Origin: an uncultured Spirochaetales bacterium
GTDB taxonomy: Bacteria; Spirochaetota; Spirochaetia; Sphaerochaetales; Sphaerochaetaceae
Direction: 5' to 3'
Assembly: GCA_934276695.1 (NCBI GenBank)
Contig: CAKQTF010000070.1
Span: 1-6,059, forward strand
Length of the DNA stretch: 6,059 nt
Shown: in pieces, positions 1-4,788 of the stretch
Numbering within the stretch: the stretch's first letter is position 1
Layout: each line of letters begins with the position of its first letter
Notes under the pieces: generated by a model
Databases searched by the model: none
What the model was told of the DNA's origin: nothing
Seen by the model: the letters and a program-made list of their open reading frames with translations, nothing else
Made by a program: the position numbers and the translations under genes

Positions 1-125
1 ATGAAGCGCTCTTTTGTATCTATCTTCTCATTCAGGCATGCGATCAGCTCTGACTTATCCACATATAGCCTGTCATTCCTGTCTATTATAAAGCGCCCTG
101 CATCCGGATTCACATAGATTCCCAT
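1..125 (-). CDS. AAA-ATPase-like protein (PF09820-type), N-terminal fragment, cut by window edge
   Basis: Forty-one codons are readable from ATG at 125 down to position 3, and the frame stays open through the left edge. The peptide begins MGIYVNPDAGRF and continues with LYVDKSELIACLN and a terminal KERF. This pattern (MGIYLNP...YVDKT.LI...N, then a 'kFicvsRPRRFGKS' Walker A just downstream) is typical of the AAA-ATPase-like family (PF09820), which usually carries a C-terminal PD-(D/E)XK nuclease-like domain (PF08011). The Walker A and nuclease parts would lie outside the window, so neither can be verified. Such proteins run to about 500-600 residues, occur as multi-copy families in spirochaetes, Bacteroidetes and clostridia, and have no firmly established role. 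The start is supported by an AAGGAG six bases upstream. The gene lies 76 bp after the membrane-protein stop on the same strand and may be co-transcribed or have its own promoter. Confidence 0.82.
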   Translation of the reverse strand, partial: MGIYVNPDAGRFIIDRNDRLYVDKSELIACLNEKIDTKERF

Positions 126-131
126 ACGATA

Positions 132-137
132 CTCCTT
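132..137 (-). promoter_or_regulatory. Ribosome binding site AAGGAG for the AAA-ATPase-like gene
   Basis: On the minus strand the sequence reads GTAAGGAGTATCGTATG. A perfect AAGGAG lies six bases before the ATG at 125, which fixes that start codon and shows that this organism uses canonical Shine-Dalgarno signals at some genes. Confidence 0.75.
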
Positions 138-144
138 ACACTAT

Positions 145-174
145 ATATTAGCATATCATCATGATGCATCAGAA
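145..174 (-). promoter_or_regulatory. Weak candidate promoter upstream of the AAA-ATPase-like gene
   Basis: On the minus strand, TTCTGA (169-174) and TAATAT (145-150) are separated by 18 bases, a plausible but poor sigma-70 pair placed about 20 bases before the ATG. The spacer contains a 10-bp perfect palindrome, CATCATGATG (157-166), overlapping an 8-bp one, GATGCATC (163-170). The region is AT-rich, so chance matches are likely. Read-through from the membrane-protein gene is the alternative. Confidence 0.25.
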
Positions 175-201
175 CTGGAATATCACTATTGAGTGCCACT
201 G

Positions 202-1584
202 CTATCGCCTTCTGCGGTCCGGATCCTCTGCGCCATCCCCTCTGATCAGATCATACCACTTATCATAACGGCTTCTTGGATCATCCTCATAATCAAGATC
301 CCTGACAGGCCGTCTGTATCTATCATCATCCTCATCATAGCGGATGCGCCTGCGGCGTGGCCTGTCATCATCGTCAATGTATCTTCTATCATCATAATAA
401 GGATCATCCCTGTAGCGCCTGCATCTTCCTTCACGGTCATCGTATCCCCTGTCAGGCCTGTCCCGGTAATCATCGTAGCCATAGTCATCATAGCTATCCC
501 TGTATCTTCTGCGCTCAGCTGCATCTTCCCTATAACGGCGATCATCCTCGCTATAATCATCCCGCCTGCGGCATCTACCACTCTCATCATCATGGCGGGC
601 ATTCCTCTCATCTCTTTCATCCCGATCTTCACGCTCCGGCTTTTCCTCTCTGCCCCCGAACCTGGAAACACGAGGAGGATATGCAGTCCTGAAATCCGCA
701 GGATCCACTGATGAGCGCCTAGGCTGAGACGGCTCTTCCCTGTAGCCCTCAGGGAAGAACGGCTCAGTGGAAGGATCCTCTTTCACTGAAGCGCTTTCTG
801 ATGAGCTGAAATCAATCCCGATGTTCCTGAAGTATGACTTATGGGAAAGTGCCTGGTAGGTGATCACAACAGAGACCATGAACCAGAACTGATAGCCAGA
901 TACAATCTCTGACAGCAGATAGACAAAGAGAGACCTTATGCTTCCTGATGATGATATGAATCCATCGCCCATAAGAAGAGAGAGAGCAGTAAGGACTGAA
1001 AGAGGGATCATTATGAACCATGGCGTATTCTCCATCCTGCGTGTGACTGCAGCTGTCAGAAGCGCAATTGCAATCACAAGGGACGGAAACAGATAGCATA
1101 TGATGCCATATACGCCTGACGGTCTTAGGCTGAATGCGAAATAAAGAAGCACCAGCATAGCCGACAGGGCTGTCAGTATAATGACTGACACCCATCCTGA
1201 GAGCCTTCTGCGCTTTGCAAAATACGCATATGCAAGCGGAGGAAGGAATGCAGGGGAAACCATAAGGCCAAGAGGGAAAGCTGACGCCCCGCCAAGGCTT
1301 GCCCATCTGAAGAGCACGATGAAGAAATACATCATGCCTATGAATATATACAGAACCGTCCCTTTTGCTGTCCTCACAGCATAGGCTGTGACAAACAGCA
1401 TAGCTGCAATCGGGAACATGGACAGCACGCTCCATAGCAGACTGTAAGAGGATCCGACCCCTTGCTTAGACATAAGCAGATATGACAGGAATGGGACAAG
1501 CGGCACAAGAAAGCCCAGAAGCACATAAGGCCATATAGCAACTTCAGGCTCATAGTTCTCGTATTCTTCTTCAATCCGACGCAT
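202..1584 (-). CDS. Uncharacterised multi-pass membrane protein with long Arg/Asp/Tyr-rich tail
   Basis: I do not recognise this 460-residue protein. Residues 1-16 are acidic. Roughly eight hydrophobic segments follow (about 17-38, 46-70, 77-93, 102-122, 131-152, 158-180, 188-206 and 216-245), with the basic loop AKRRRLSG at 123-130. From about 255 to the end there is no hydrophobic stretch. Residues 255-311 are Ser/Pro-rich, and 312-460 are almost entirely Arg, Asp, Glu and Tyr, ending in RRRR. The tail looks intrinsically disordered and is probably cytoplasmic by charge, although an even segment count is only my estimate. Two near-repeats starting GRCRR (336-351 and 386-402) carry the only cysteines of the tail. 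The gene starts 39 bp after the IMP cyclohydrolase stop on the same strand, probably in one operon, with no clear Shine-Dalgarno before ATG 1584. The reading frame is intact through the biased region, and the codon use (CGC, AGG, AGA, GAT, GAC mixed) is not a simple nucleotide repeat, so it is likely real. A function cannot be given. Confidence 0.8.
   Translation of the reverse strand: MRRIEEEYENYEPEVAIWPYVLLGFLVPLVPFLSYLLMSKQGVGSSYSLLWSVLSMFPIAAMLFVTAYAVRTAKGTVLYIFIGMMYFFIVLFRWASLGGASAFPLGLMVSPAFLPPLAYAYFAKRRRLSGWVSVIILTALSAMLVLLYFAFSLRPSGVYGIICYLFPSLVIAIALLTAAVTRRMENTPWFIMIPLSVLTALSLLMGDGFISSSGSIRSLFVYLLSEIVSGYQFWFMVSVVITYQALSHKSYFRNIGIDFSSSESASVKEDPSTEPFFPEGYREEPSQPRRSSVDPADFRTAYPPRVSRFGGREEKPEREDRDERDERNARHDDESGRCRRRDDYSEDDRRYREDAAERRRYRDSYDDYGYDDYRDRPDRGYDDREGRCRRYRDDPYYDDRRYIDDDDRPRRRRIRYDEDDDRYRRPVRDLDYEDDPRSRYDKWYDLIRGDGAEDPDRRRR
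205..651 (-). other. Mixed-charge low-complexity tail of the membrane protein
   Basis: This stretch encodes residues 312-460. The composition is dominated by Arg and Asp with regularly spaced Tyr, in motifs such as DDRRY, YRDD, DDYGYDDY and DDDDRPRRRR. Positive and negative charges alternate in short blocks, the pattern expected of a disordered polyampholyte. On the opposite strand the same bias produces long Ile/Pro/Ser- and His-rich open frames, which are shadows. A role in RNA binding, self-association or scaffolding is possible but unproven. Confidence 0.75.
379..579 (-). repeat. Degenerate internal duplication in the charged tail (GRCRR...DDRRY units)
   Basis: Two units are visible in the protein: residues 336-351 (GRCRRRDDYSEDDRRY, coded at 532-579) and 386-402 (GRCRRYRDDPYYDDRRY, coded at 379-429). 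Their codons differ (for example CGC-AGG-CGG against AGG-CGC-TAC). If the units arose by duplication, the similarity has been kept at protein level and has drifted at DNA level. With such biased composition, chance convergence cannot be excluded. Confidence 0.4.
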
Positions 1585-1623
1585 TCTTAGATAGTACTTG
1601 ATTCAATGATTCTCTGAAAGAGG

Positions 1624-2289
1624 TCAGTTGCCAAGCTCATTTATTATGCGCTCTGCACCTTCATAGCACGCATAGAGCGCTACCCTGTACTCGTGCCTGA
1701 GATTTCCATAGAGCCTGTCAATGAAGTCTGATGCGGACTCTCCAAGAGAGATCACAGCAGGATCTGTGCTGAATGCCTCAGGATTATCCACAGAGCCATT
1801 GTATGTTGATATGATATGACCGAACCCAGGAGTGTTCTTATAGCTCCATGTGACTCTCTCTGGCCTGCCGTCTGCAGAGCGTCTGACAATGCCGAGCTCA
1901 TACTCGCCGCTTCTGAGATCCTCTGAGAGGGCAATCCTCGGAGTCGAGAGCTCATCCGGCTCATACGAGAGTCCTTCCATAGCCTCAAAGAGGCTTCTGC
2001 CGGTCCTGACTGAGCTGAATACTGAATCAGCATGGCTTCCGTTGGCAAGTACCCTGCAGGAATCATCCTCCATGCAGAGCGAATAGATAAGCAAGTCATC
2101 TGCATCGCCGCTTCTGTCATAGAGCTCTGTGACCACTGAGCTGCCTTTACGTCTTATGACTCTGTTCCGGCTTCTCTCGCTCCTGCCAGTTATGGCATAC
2201 AGTGCAAACGGCTTCCCGTTTCCAAGAGTTCCTCCGACAAGGATGCGTCCTGGATAGGCTGCGCTTTCAAGATACTCTTCAATTACCAT
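1624..2289 (-). CDS. purO: IMP cyclohydrolase, PurO type
   Basis: This is probably the enzyme that closes the ring of FAICAR (5-formamidoimidazole-4-carboxamide ribotide) to give IMP and water, the last step of de novo purine synthesis, in the cytoplasm. The 221-residue product carries the PurO-family (PF07826) landmarks: YPGRILVGGTLGNGK near the start (12-26), YAITGRSERSRNRVI (31-45), an asparagine-glycine turn LANGSHAD (81-88), STPRIAL (115-121), the ADGRPE loop (139-144) and GHIISTYNG (157-165). Archaeal PurO is about 200 residues; this length fits the bacterial homologues found in clostridia and spirochaetes. It replaces the cyclohydrolase half of bifunctional PurH, so the genome should have a separate AICAR transformylase. 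The start at 2289 has an AGGAGG five bases upstream. It leads a leftward unit with the membrane protein and is divergent from the ECF operon across 119 bp. The family call is from motif recall, and catalysis is inferred. Confidence 0.85.
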   Translation of the reverse strand: MVIEEYLESAAYPGRILVGGTLGNGKPFALYAITGRSERSRNRVIRRKGSSVVTELYDRSGDADDLLIYSLCMEDDSCRVLANGSHADSVFSSVRTGRSLFEAMEGLSYEPDELSTPRIALSEDLRSGEYELGIVRRSADGRPERVTWSYKNTPGFGHIISTYNGSVDNPEAFSTDPAVISLGESASDFIDRLYGNLRHEYRVALYACYEGAERIINELGN

Positions 2290-2294
2290 ATAAG

Positions 2295-2300
2295 CCTCCT
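2295..2300 (-). promoter_or_regulatory. Ribosome binding site AGGAGG for the IMP cyclohydrolase
   Basis: On the minus strand AAGAGGAGGCTTATATG contains a perfect AGGAGG five bases before ATG 2289. This is the strongest Shine-Dalgarno in the window, and it contrasts with the divergent ECF ATPase gene, which has none. Confidence 0.8.
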
Positions 2301-2339
2301 CTTATATTCTGCAACAATCGGGCCTCGATGGAAAGATTC

Positions 2340-2369
2340 TATAAATGCATTTTTGCGCACTTAAGTAAA
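2340..2369 (-). promoter_or_regulatory. Weak candidate promoter for the leftward IMP cyclohydrolase unit
   Basis: On the minus strand, TTTACT (2364-2369) and TTTATA (2340-2345) are 18 bases apart. An alternative -10, TATAGA (2338-2343), matches the consensus better but sits at a 20-base spacing. The -35 overlaps the left arm of the inverted repeat at 2363-2394, so a protein bound there could also affect this promoter. The signal is marginal. Confidence 0.25.
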
Positions 2370-2394
2370 CTATTGCATCCAGATGCGTTTACAA
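2363..2394. promoter_or_regulatory. Putative BirA-like (biotin repressor) operator
   Basis: A perfect inverted repeat, GTAAAC (2365-2370) and GTTTAC (2387-2392), has 16 bases between the arms. Written as the known BirA consensus TTGTAAACC-N14-16-GGTTTACAA, the left half is AAGTAAACT (6 of 9 matching) and the right half is CGTTTACAA (8 of 9), with an N14 linker, one of the linker lengths I recall for BirA sites. An inner repeat GCATC-CA-GATGC (2375-2386) lies in the linker. The site covers the -35 and most of the spacer of the ECF promoter, the right place for repression. Its position before an ECF transporter operon suggests biotin control. The match is by eye, and another repressor with a similar palindrome is possible. 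Confidence 0.5.
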
Positions 2395-2402
2395 ACTATA
2401 AT
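2373..2402 (+). promoter_or_regulatory. Sigma-70-type promoter of the ECF transporter operon
   Basis: TTGCAT (2373-2378) and a perfect TATAAT (2397-2402) are separated by 18 bases. Transcription would be expected to begin about seven bases after the -10 box, at or next to A2409, which is the first base of the ATPase start codon. The mRNA would then have essentially no leader. The promoter is embedded in the inverted repeat at 2363-2394. Confidence 0.65.
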
Positions 2403-2408
2403 CATTCC

Positions 2409-3146
2409 ATGGCTTATTTCTCTGTAGCAGGATTATCTCTGAGTAAGGATGGAAAGGAACTCCTCCACTCTGTCTCATTCGAAGCGGAGAAAGGCACGAT
2501 AACGCTTATCGCAGGAAAGAACGGATCCGGCAAATCCCTGCTGCTGAAAGCGATAAAGGGACTTGAGAAAGCTGACAGCGGAACAATCACGCTTGATGGG
2601 AAGGAACTTAAGAAGACAAGGGAGAGAATGGACAGGATCGGCCTTGTATTCCAGGATGCATCACTTGAGATCGTCGGAACGACACTCAGGAAGGACATAG
2701 CATTCGGACTTGAGAACCAGATGCGTGACAGAGCTGAGATCGAGATGATAACAGAGAGGATGCTCTCTGATTTCAGTCTGAAGGATAAGGAGATGCTAGC
2801 GCCATCAGTGCTCTCAGGCGGCGAGAAGCGGAAGCTATGCATCGCAGGCGTCATTGCGATGGGCACTGGGCTCCTGCTTCTTGATGAGCCGTTTGCGAAT
2901 CTTGACTACCCATCAACCCGTGCAGTCATAAAGACACTGATACAGCTGAAGGAGGATGGATACACAGTCATCCTTGTCTCCCATGAGGCCGAGAAGTTCC
3001 TCCGCCATACAGACAGGACCATAATACTGAAGGATGGCAGGATCGAGGCAGAGGGAGACTCTGAGGATATGCTTGACAGCCTCAGGGCAAACGAGATCTA
3101 CATCCCGCCAAAAGCAGCATTCGGGGATCTCTCATGGCTGCAGTAG
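2409..3146 (+). CDS. ECF transporter ATP-binding subunit (A component; BioM/CbiO-like)
   Basis: This is the ATPase of an energy-coupling factor ABC importer, attached to the inner face of the membrane, which powers vitamin or metal uptake together with the T protein encoded next to it. The 245-residue product has all the ABC elements: Walker A GKNGSGKS (36-43), Q-loop Gln82 in VFQDAS, signature LSGGEK (135-140), Walker B LLLLDE (155-160), D-loop ANLD (163-166) and switch His192. The stretch DIAFGLEN (96-103) is typical of ECF ATPases. Open frame continues upstream to 2202, but the family's amino terminus fits ATG 2409 (MAYFSVAGLSL), and the promoter ends just before it. No Shine-Dalgarno is present. 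The gene overlaps the T-component gene by 13 bp. A single ATPase gene matches the substrate-dedicated group I systems (BioMNY, CbiMNQO, NikMNQO) better than the two-ATPase shared module. The BirA-like operator favours BioM, but the substrate is inferred. Confidence 0.92.
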   Translation: MAYFSVAGLSLSKDGKELLHSVSFEAEKGTITLIAGKNGSGKSLLLKAIKGLEKADSGTITLDGKELKKTRERMDRIGLVFQDASLEIVGTTLRKDIAFGLENQMRDRAEIEMITERMLSDFSLKDKEMLAPSVLSGGEKRKLCIAGVIAMGTGLLLLDEPFANLDYPSTRAVIKTLIQLKEDGYTVILVSHEAEKFLRHTDRTIILKDGRIEAEGDSEDMLDSLRANEIYIPPKAAFGDLSWLQ

Positions 3147-3853
3147 CTTTCTCATATTCATGCTCATCAGGCTGGCTGAAGCGCATCAACCCAGCAGTCA
3201 AGCTCATAGCCCTCATTGCTCTCACGATAACGATATCCGGAGCAGCTGGTGCTGAGACATTCATATGGTTTGCTGCAATCGCAGCAGTAAGCGCATCAAG
3301 CCGCATATGCATAATAAAGGAGCTTTTCAAGGCAAAGGCACTGCTTGCCATAATGGTGCTGATCGCAGTGACTGAGTACATGGCAGCAGGCAGCATCCAT
3401 GCAGCAGCTGAGGAAGCGGTCAGATATGCATCAGTGCTCTCTCTTGCAATGCTATTATCAATAACGACAGATACATCGGATATGGCAGCATCGGTATCAG
3501 GGCTGCTTCATCCGATAGCAGGACGCTATGCCCTGAGATTCGGATCAGCAGTGATGCTGACGCTTGCTATAATACCGATGATCTCATCATGCGCAGCCGA
3601 GATGCTTGATGCCAGAAGAAGCCGTGGAGGAAGATTCCTGAGGCATCCCGTCAGGAACCTCTCTGAATATGTCATATCACTCATGCTTATGCTCTTCATG
3701 AGGATAGACAGCTTTGCAGATGCGCTTGAGGCAAGGGCATTCAGCCGGGAGAGAAAACGCATTGCACCAGAAGTGCATTATTCTGATATAATCCTCATGG
3801 TATGCATAGCAATTGCTTCAGCAGCAGCACTGATCATGAGAAAAGCATTCTGA
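3134..3853 (+). CDS. ECF transporter transmembrane subunit (T component; BioN/CbiQ-like)
   Basis: This is the scaffold membrane protein of an ECF importer, linking the ATPase to a substrate-binding S protein. The 239-residue product has an N-terminal INPAVKLIALIALT segment (18-31) that matches the 'l.pl.Kl....' start of the CbiQ family (PF02361), and about six hydrophobic segments (near 22-40, 42-55, 68-85, 96-111, 137-154 and 178-190) plus a last one at 217-235. The two short coupling-helix motifs of T proteins are seen as DARRSRGGR (159-167, the 'ARS/ARG' type) and EARAFSR (199-205). They are spaced about 40 residues apart, as expected. The gene starts inside the ATPase gene, indicating translational coupling, and has only a weak GGGGAT upstream. 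No S component (BioY, CbiM, ThiT and so on) is found in the window, so that partner must be encoded elsewhere. Biotin is the leading guess because of the upstream operator. Confidence 0.88.
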   Translation: MAAVAFSYSCSSGWLKRINPAVKLIALIALTITISGAAGAETFIWFAAIAAVSASSRICIIKELFKAKALLAIMVLIAVTEYMAAGSIHAAAEEAVRYASVLSLAMLLSITTDTSDMAASVSGLLHPIAGRYALRFGSAVMLTLAIIPMISSCAAEMLDARRSRGGRFLRHPVRNLSEYVISLMLMLFMRIDSFADALEARAFSRERKRIAPEVHYSDIILMVCIAIASAAALIMRKAF

Positions 3854-4338
3854 GAAGAGAGAAGCTTGCTGCAATCAGAGAATACAGAGATAAGAAGGAA
3901 TACTCAGATAGGCTTGTCCTATGGCTGGAATCCAATCCCATGTTCATATCTGCATCCACAATACTCGCATTCTCCCCGATGGGAAGCGAGCCGGATATCT
4001 CGCCGATCCTGGAAGATGAGAGGATCCTCCTTCCTTATATTGATGGGAATGTGATCAGGTTCGCATATAAGAGCAGAATGGCCAGAAGCAGCCTTGGCTT
4101 TCTTGAGCCGGAGGAGAGGAAAGAGGCTGACTACAGCCATGCAGTGATGCTTGTGCCGCTAGTCGCATTCGACAGTACCGGCAATAGGCTTGGCAGAGGC
4201 GGCGGATTCTACGACAGATATATAAGAGAGAACAGAAAGAGGATCCATACCATCGGTATAGGATACCCTGTGTCATTATCAGACCATATCCCTGTCACTG
4301 AGCTGGATGAGCCTCTGGATGAGATCCCATTGCTCTGA
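3802..4338 (+). CDS. fau: 5-formyltetrahydrofolate cyclo-ligase (methenyl-THF synthetase)
   Basis: The enzyme converts 5-formyltetrahydrofolate to 5,10-methenyltetrahydrofolate using ATP and returns the stored folate to one-carbon metabolism in the cytoplasm. Family (PF01812) marks are the basic start KSILRREKLAAIR (14-26), FSPMGSEPDISPIL (57-70), ILLPYI (75-80), GFLEPE (99-104) and the signature PLVAFDSTGNRLGRGGGFYDRY (119-140), whose glycine-rich FYDR part binds ATP/substrate phosphate in the family. At 178 residues it has nearly full family length (about 180-200). ATG 3802 is the only standard start in the open frame and overlaps the T gene by 52 bp, with no clear Shine-Dalgarno. The first 14 or so residues are not conserved family sequence, so initiation at a near-cognate codon (ATT 3847 or CTG 3850) is possible. 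Co-expression with the ECF genes is likely by overlap, although no functional link is obvious. Its 3' end overlaps the convergent EIIA gene. Confidence 0.9.
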   Translation: MHSNCFSSSTDHEKSILRREKLAAIREYRDKKEYSDRLVLWLESNPMFISASTILAFSPMGSEPDISPILEDERILLPYIDGNVIRFAYKSRMARSSLGFLEPEERKEADYSHAVMLVPLVAFDSTGNRLGRGGGFYDRYIRENRKRIHTIGIGYPVSLSDHIPVTELDEPLDEIPLL

Positions 4339-4780
4339 AATAATCGAGGAACTCCTGCTTCCTCAGCATTGATATGAATAGCCTCACAGCAGGGTCTGAG
4401 ACGTCATCATGGGAAAGCTTCTCACGGATCTCCCTGATATGGACCCAGGAGAGGATTGCTGAGACGGTCCTGAGGTAGCAGCTGGGATTATCCGATGGCG
4501 ATGCGATCGCAAAGAGAAGGTGGATAGGCTCCCTGTCTCCTGTTATCCCATTTCTGGAGAGCCCGAGCGCAATCAGCGTCTTCTTAAGCCCATCCATCGT
4601 GCCATGGGCAATTGATACACCATGGCCGATGTATGTTGACTGTTCCTTCTCACGTGCTATGACAGCAGAGAGAAGCTTCTTCCTATCGAGGGATGAGAAG
4701 ACAGGAGATGAAGATACAAGCGCCTCAAGCGCTGCATATTTATCCTCTCCATGAAGAACGGTAAGCGCATCTCCTGCCAT
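4295..4780 (-). CDS. PTS EIIA-domain protein (fructose/mannitol/PtsN type)
   Basis: This is a 161-residue stand-alone EIIA domain (PF00359), a cytoplasmic phosphocarrier that accepts phosphate from HPr on a histidine. The core is visible as LLSAVIAREKEQSTYIGHG (36-54), then VSIAHGTM with the predicted phospho-acceptor His59, and the later YLRTVSAILSW (104-114). Most family members read A-I-P-H before the acceptor, so Ala58 in place of proline is unusual; the usual basic residue shortly after HG is Thr here. Length fits a single-domain EIIA such as PtsN (about 150-160). No EIIB, EIIC or HPr gene is nearby, so a regulatory rather than transport role is more likely (inference). It starts 8 bp after the stop of the GltA-like gene and is probably translated from the same mRNA. 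GGAAGG lies 12 bases before the ATG, a poor site. Its last 44 bp lie antisense to the end of the cyclo-ligase gene. Confidence 0.85.
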   Translation of the reverse strand: MAGDALTVLHGEDKYAALEALVSSSPVFSSLDRKKLLSAVIAREKEQSTYIGHGVSIAHGTMDGLKKTLIALGLSRNGITGDREPIHLLFAIASPSDNPSCYLRTVSAILSWVHIREIREKLSHDDVSDPAVRLFISMLRKQEFLDYFRAMGSHPEAHPAQ

Positions 4781-4788
4781 ACTATCAA

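Noticed and set aside
301..600. Tandem CATC/ATCATC-like trinucleotide pattern as a simple-sequence repeat or CRISPR-like array
   Set aside because: No unit of constant length or sequence recurs; the pattern follows Asp/Tyr/Arg codons of the tail.
246..671. Second minus-strand frame rich in Met, Ile and Thr
   Set aside because: Frame-shifted reading of the same biased tail; no ribosome binding site, and composition is explained by the coding frame of the membrane protein.
193..711. Plus-strand open frame rich in Ile, Pro, Val and Ser, plus a second His-rich frame at 357-692
   Set aside because: Both are antisense shadows of the Arg/Asp-rich tail. ATC/ATA and CAT repeats on this strand are the complement of GAT/TAT/ATG-rich codons. 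No start signals or family resemblance.
2202..2408. Upstream extension of the ECF ATPase frame by 69 codons
   Set aside because: It would run through the divergent PurO gene start, the operator and the promoter. ABC ATPases of this group begin at the MAYF position.
4346..4364. GAGGAA-N7-TTCCTC inverted repeat as a terminator for the convergent genes
   Set aside because: Only a 6-bp stem, no following T-run on either strand, and it lies within the EIIA coding sequence.
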